This document shows, piece after piece, positions 49,504 through 51,856 of a stretch of 51,856 bases of DNA (the stretch's first letter is position 1; every line of letters starts with the position of its first letter). Source of the stretch: SICU01 sp038045445 (GTDB taxonomy: Archaea; Nanobdellota; Nanobdellia; Pacearchaeales; GW2011-AR1); the NCBI GenBank assembly GCA_038045445.1, contig JBBSYC010000013.1, forward strand, positions 1-51,856, in the 5' to 3' direction. The notes under the pieces are model-generated. The model was given only the letters and a program-made list of their open reading frames with translations. It had not been told where the DNA came from and did not search any database. The position numbers were made by a program, and so were the translations under genes.

Positions 49504-49907
49504 AACTATATATCGCCTATAAATTGAGCGGAGTAGATTTCACAATCTTAAAGAAACGTTTGGAAGAGGTTGCTAAAATCATTGAAGAACTTGGACACAA
49601 AAGCTTCATCTTTGTAAGAGATATGCAACAGTGGAAGCCAGGGGGAATGGAACCTAAAGAGATAATGAAAAAAGCATTTGAACACATGAAAAAGTGTGAT
49701 GCAATTATCTCAATAATAGAAACTCAGGAAAAGGGAGAAGGGCTATTGATAGAAAGCGGAATGATGAAAGGGTTAGGTAAGAAAGTAATTGTGGCCTCAG
49801 GTCCAGACGGAAGAGGATTTATGCTTAAAGGTATGGCTGATGAAGTCTTTGATTTTAGCAATATGGAAGAGTTCAAGCAGAAATTAGCCAAAATTCTTAA
49901 GAAATAG
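49500..49907 (+). CDS. Nucleoside 2-deoxyribosyltransferase-like protein
   Basis: The 135-aa protein has the flavodoxin-like NDT layout: I-A-Y-K-L-S-G at the start, the segment K-K-C-D-A-I-I-S-I-I-E, and the catalytic-type glutamate in G-L-L-I-E-S-G-M-M-K-G-L-G-K-K-V. It may cut or exchange the base of a nucleotide. It overlaps the radical SAM gene by 4 bp (ATGA), so the two are coupled. Confidence 0.8.
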   Translation: MKLYIAYKLSGVDFTILKKRLEEVAKIIEELGHKSFIFVRDMQQWKPGGMEPKEIMKKAFEHMKKCDAIISIIETQEKGEGLLIESGMMKGLGKKVIVASGPDGRGFMLKGMADEVFDFSNMEEFKQKLAKILKK

Positions 49908-49988
49908 TTTTTGATAGATTTGTGAACTTAGCTTATATATAATAATGATTTCTAATAATTGTAAGAAAAGAGATAGTGATGCTATTAA

Positions 49989-50255
49989 ATGATGGCAAAA
50001 TCACCACTAACACCGAGACAGATAATAACTGTTGAAGGAAAAGTCCATTATAGCGAGAGCAGCCAAGCATGGAGCACGATTAAATTAAAGAATGAGTTTC
50101 TGAATGAATTTAACCAATTAAAAGAAAAAAGGTCTAAATTTTCCTATGAATTAGTATTTGGCAGAACTGAAGAAGAAATGGTTGACTTACTAAAGAAAGC
50201 TATTAAAGAAGGTAAAATAAGGCCTGTGTTAATGTTTTTGTATAAGGAAGAATGA
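49989..50255 (+). CDS. Small hypothetical protein
   Basis: The 88-aa protein has no recognised family (R-Q-I-I-T-V-E-G-K-V-H-Y at the N-terminus, then a charged helical tail with T-E-E-E-M-V-D-L-L-K-K-A). It lies 81 bp after the NDT-like gene, with a TATATATAATAATG-type AT tract before it, so it may have its own promoter. It is convergent with the metallophosphoesterase gene. Confidence 0.5.
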   Translation: MMAKSPLTPRQIITVEGKVHYSESSQAWSTIKLKNEFLNEFNQLKEKRSKFSYELVFGRTEEEMVDLLKKAIKEGKIRPVLMFLYKEE

Positions 50256-50263
50256 CTTTTTAA

Positions 50264-51187
50264 TTAAGCAGTTAAATTGAAGTCGCCCATTTCTCTAACT
50301 TGTCCAATTTGTCTTCCGCTTTCTTGAACGCTGAATTGTTTAACTCTTACAGGAGTTCCATCTTCTTCGATATCAACTCTAACAAAAGTTCCATAATCAA
50401 ATTCTCTTGTTGGGTCTAAAGTTTGAGGATTCAAAATTCCAAATCTTCCAAGATTTCCAGGGTTAATTACAATAGTCCTATTTCCATTTCCTTTGTCAAT
50501 ACCAGAAATACCATTAACTCCATTTGGATTGTTAGCATTTGGTCCTGCTTCATGAATGTGACCACTTAAAACTAACTTTAATCCATCAGCTTGCTCGATA
50601 TAGCTTCTGGATGTAGGAGTTCCTACATGTTGCCCGTTAAACATATCGTCGCATAAACCATATGGTGGATTATGTATGACTGCGATCGCAGGTTTATTAC
50701 TTTCTAAAAGAGCTTTTAGTTCCAATGGGTTAAATCTCTGAATTTGACCTAATTGAAAAACTGGTTGCATATGTCCAGGACCAATCCATTCTTCATCAAG
50801 ATTTCCACCAGCACCATAACCAACTACCTTAATTTGATCCCAATTAACCGCTCTGTTGTGAATGTCATTATCTCCAAAAGATTGAGTTAATGAAGAATCA
50901 TAATTTCCTGGTATAACTGTGAATGGTAGATTAGAAGATTCTAAAAGTTGTTTGTAAGAAGAATGAACTTGAGAAGTTCTCTTTTGAATAGCATCAACAA
51001 AAGATTTACCATCTCTTGTTTGCATTACAGATGCTAAATCTTCTCTAGTATAAGGTCTTAAAGCTAAATCTCCAACATGGACTATTCTGCTCCCTTCTAT
51101 TCCTTCAGATTTAGCAAAATCAACAGCACGAGCTACAGCTTCTAAATCATCATGTGTGTCTGACATTATATACAAACTTTTTACCAT
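50264..51187 (-). CDS. Calcineurin-like metallophosphoesterase
   Basis: The 307-aa protein has all metal motifs: S-D-T-H-D-D (DxH), H-V-G-D-L-A (GD), P-G-N-Y-D (GNxD), V-I-H-N-P-P, and S-G-H-I-H-E (GHxH). It hydrolyses a phosphate ester or phosphodiester; the substrate may be nucleotide-like. Its ATG abuts the stop of the macrodomain gene (shared base at 51187), so they form a unit. Confidence 0.9.
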   Translation of the reverse strand: MVKSLYIMSDTHDDLEAVARAVDFAKSEGIEGSRIVHVGDLALRPYTREDLASVMQTRDGKSFVDAIQKRTSQVHSSYKQLLESSNLPFTVIPGNYDSSLTQSFGDNDIHNRAVNWDQIKVVGYGAGGNLDEEWIGPGHMQPVFQLGQIQRFNPLELKALLESNKPAIAVIHNPPYGLCDDMFNGQHVGTPTSRSYIEQADGLKLVLSGHIHEAGPNANNPNGVNGISGIDKGNGNRTIVINPGNLGRFGILNPQTLDPTREFDYGTFVRVDIEEDGTPVRVKQFSVQESGRQIGQVREMGDFNLTA

Positions 51188-51781
51188 TAAGCAGAACCTC
51201 TAAATTTTCTATCTAAAATAGCTCTTGCAGATTCATATGCCTCTGGTCCGTAAAGAATTAGACCTATTCTACCAACAGTAGTATCTCCTCTAAGATGTTT
51301 AGCAAACTCTTCGCTCATAGCTCCTACAGAATCTTCCATAGATACTCCATAAAGACCTGTTCCAAATGTTGGGAATCCAATTGATTCTAATTTCTTTTCC
51401 TTTGCTAACAAAAGAGAATTTTTTGTTGCTAGAGAGATTATTCTTGGAGTGCATCCTTCTCTTCCAACTGAAACTGCATGTATAACCTGCTTTGCTTGTA
51501 GTTTTCCTGCTCCTGTAATGTGAGCAGAGCCTTCAGGAACCATATCCTTACTTCCGATCATTTCTTTAGAATGTGCTAAAAGATATTCTGCTCCAGCTTT
51601 TGAAGCGTCTTTGAATATTTGCATCCCACCATCTCTTAGAAATGCATATTGAACTCCTCCACCCATTGCAACCATTTCTAAATCAAGGATTAGCAGGACA
51701 AACTAAAGCATCAGCATTATATCTAGTGACACTTCCTTCTTGAACTTCAATAACTCTTTTACCAATTGAGTATTTTTTCAT
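51187..51781 (-). pseudogene. Macrodomain protein with frameshift
   Basis: The minus-strand ATG at 51781 opens M-K-K-Y-S-I-G-K-R-V and reaches A-D-A-L-V-C-P-A-N-P, the ADP-ribose-binding N-terminal motif, then hits TGA. One base fewer at the TT of 51685-51686 restores D-L-E-M-V-A-M-G-G-G-V and the rest of the domain (G-F-P-T-F-G-T-G-L-Y-G to the stop). The total would be about 197 aa, a normal macrodomain size. It is either a true frameshift or a sequence error. It would bind or cleave ADP-ribose groups. Confidence 0.8.
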
Positions 51782-51798
51782 AAAAAACAGACTTTTTC

Positions 51799-51819
51799 AT
51801 TATATTTAAGAGAGTGACC
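51799..51819 (-). promoter_or_regulatory. Promoter element, mirror copy of 13-nt motif
   Basis: Reading the minus strand, GGTCACTCTCTTA (51819-51807) ends 25 nt before the ATG at 51781, identical in sequence and spacing to the motif before the gene at 81. It is followed by AATATAATG, so CTTAAATA would serve as the TATA box of a leaderless mRNA. Confidence 0.5.
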
Positions 51820-51856
51820 CTATTTAGAGAGGTTTTATAAACTATAAATATCTCTA

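Noticed and set aside
20448..51856. attR copy of the tRNA-Gly 3' end inside the window
   Set aside because: By eye no second copy of the CCGGGTTCAATTCCCGG segment occurs downstream, so the right end of the element cannot be set.
1..51856. Window as a closed circular element
   Set aside because: The ends share a 13-nt motif in inverted, not direct, orientation and no terminal overlap is visible.
1..51856. CRISPR array
   Set aside because: No regularly spaced direct repeats were seen and no Cas gene is recognisable; the RT is of DGR type, not Cas1-linked.

Overview
The window looks like the chromosome of an AT-rich archaeon, most likely a small-genome DPANN lineage (Pacearchaeota/Woesearchaeota-like). 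The grounds are a group II chaperonin, an SFM1-like SPOUT methyltransferase, a DEAD-box helicase with an RGG tail, tRNA genes with introns after position 37 and no encoded CCA, and TATA-like boxes about 25 nt before start codons, as expected for leaderless mRNAs. The lineage is inferred from gene content; no marker phylogeny was possible.

Bases 1-20,450 are mainly a housekeeping backbone: a type IB topoisomerase, a PRTase-fold protein, a DEAD-box helicase, an aspartic protease-like protein, seryl-tRNA synthetase, a SNF2 helicase with a Cys-cluster partner, an SFM1-like methyltransferase, membrane and lipid-anchored proteins, tRNA-Ala(GGC), a thioredoxin-like protein, the thermosome, an esterase, a GGDEF protein and a glycosyltransferase. 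A HEPN/MNT toxin-antitoxin pair lies between a 5'-truncated tRNA copy and an intact intron-containing tRNA-Val(UAC). The gene at 81-809 is an exception: its 3' end looks like an orphan diversity-generating retroelement (DGR) variable region.

Bases 20,450-38,970 look like an integrated mobile region. It starts at an intron-containing tRNA-Gly(GCC) followed by a tyrosine recombinase. Next comes a minus-strand defence operon: a small protein, RHH regulator, DNA methyltransferase, HsdR, second RHH regulator, membrane protein, HEPN-like protein, membrane/beta protein, HsdS, a 638-aa probable nuclease and HsdM. A minimal type IV secretion cassette follows: zinc ribbon, VirB2-like pilin, surface protein, VirB6-like protein, and a VirB3-VirB4 ATPase fused to a nuclease-like domain. 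An MFS transporter closes the region.

Bases 39,070-46,450 hold the main discovery, a complete DGR tied to a MoxR/VWA system. The reverse transcriptase and its 81-bp template repeat (TR, 40251-40331) lie on the minus strand. Divergently, one tight operon encodes an RHH protein, a MoxR AAA+ ATPase, target 1, a metallopeptidase-like/VWA protein, target 2 and target 3. Each target ends in an 81-bp variable repeat (VR) aligning to the TR without gaps. By hand alignment all 57 mismatches (21, 17 and 19) fall on TR adenines. The reading is an ATPase/VWA machine that uses or is triggered by three hypervariable binding proteins sharing an N-terminal RF-x-x-L-A-x-R-L-R tag.

Bases 46,500-51,856 carry a second operon (HAD phosphatase, class I aaRS-like/HUP protein with HTH, B12-binding radical SAM enzyme, deoxyribosyltransferase-like enzyme) and a small gene, facing a metallophosphoesterase and a frameshifted macrodomain protein. 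These genes suggest nucleotide or ADP-ribose chemistry. A 13-nt motif lies exactly 25 nt before the first start codon of the window and, in mirror orientation, 25 nt before the last.
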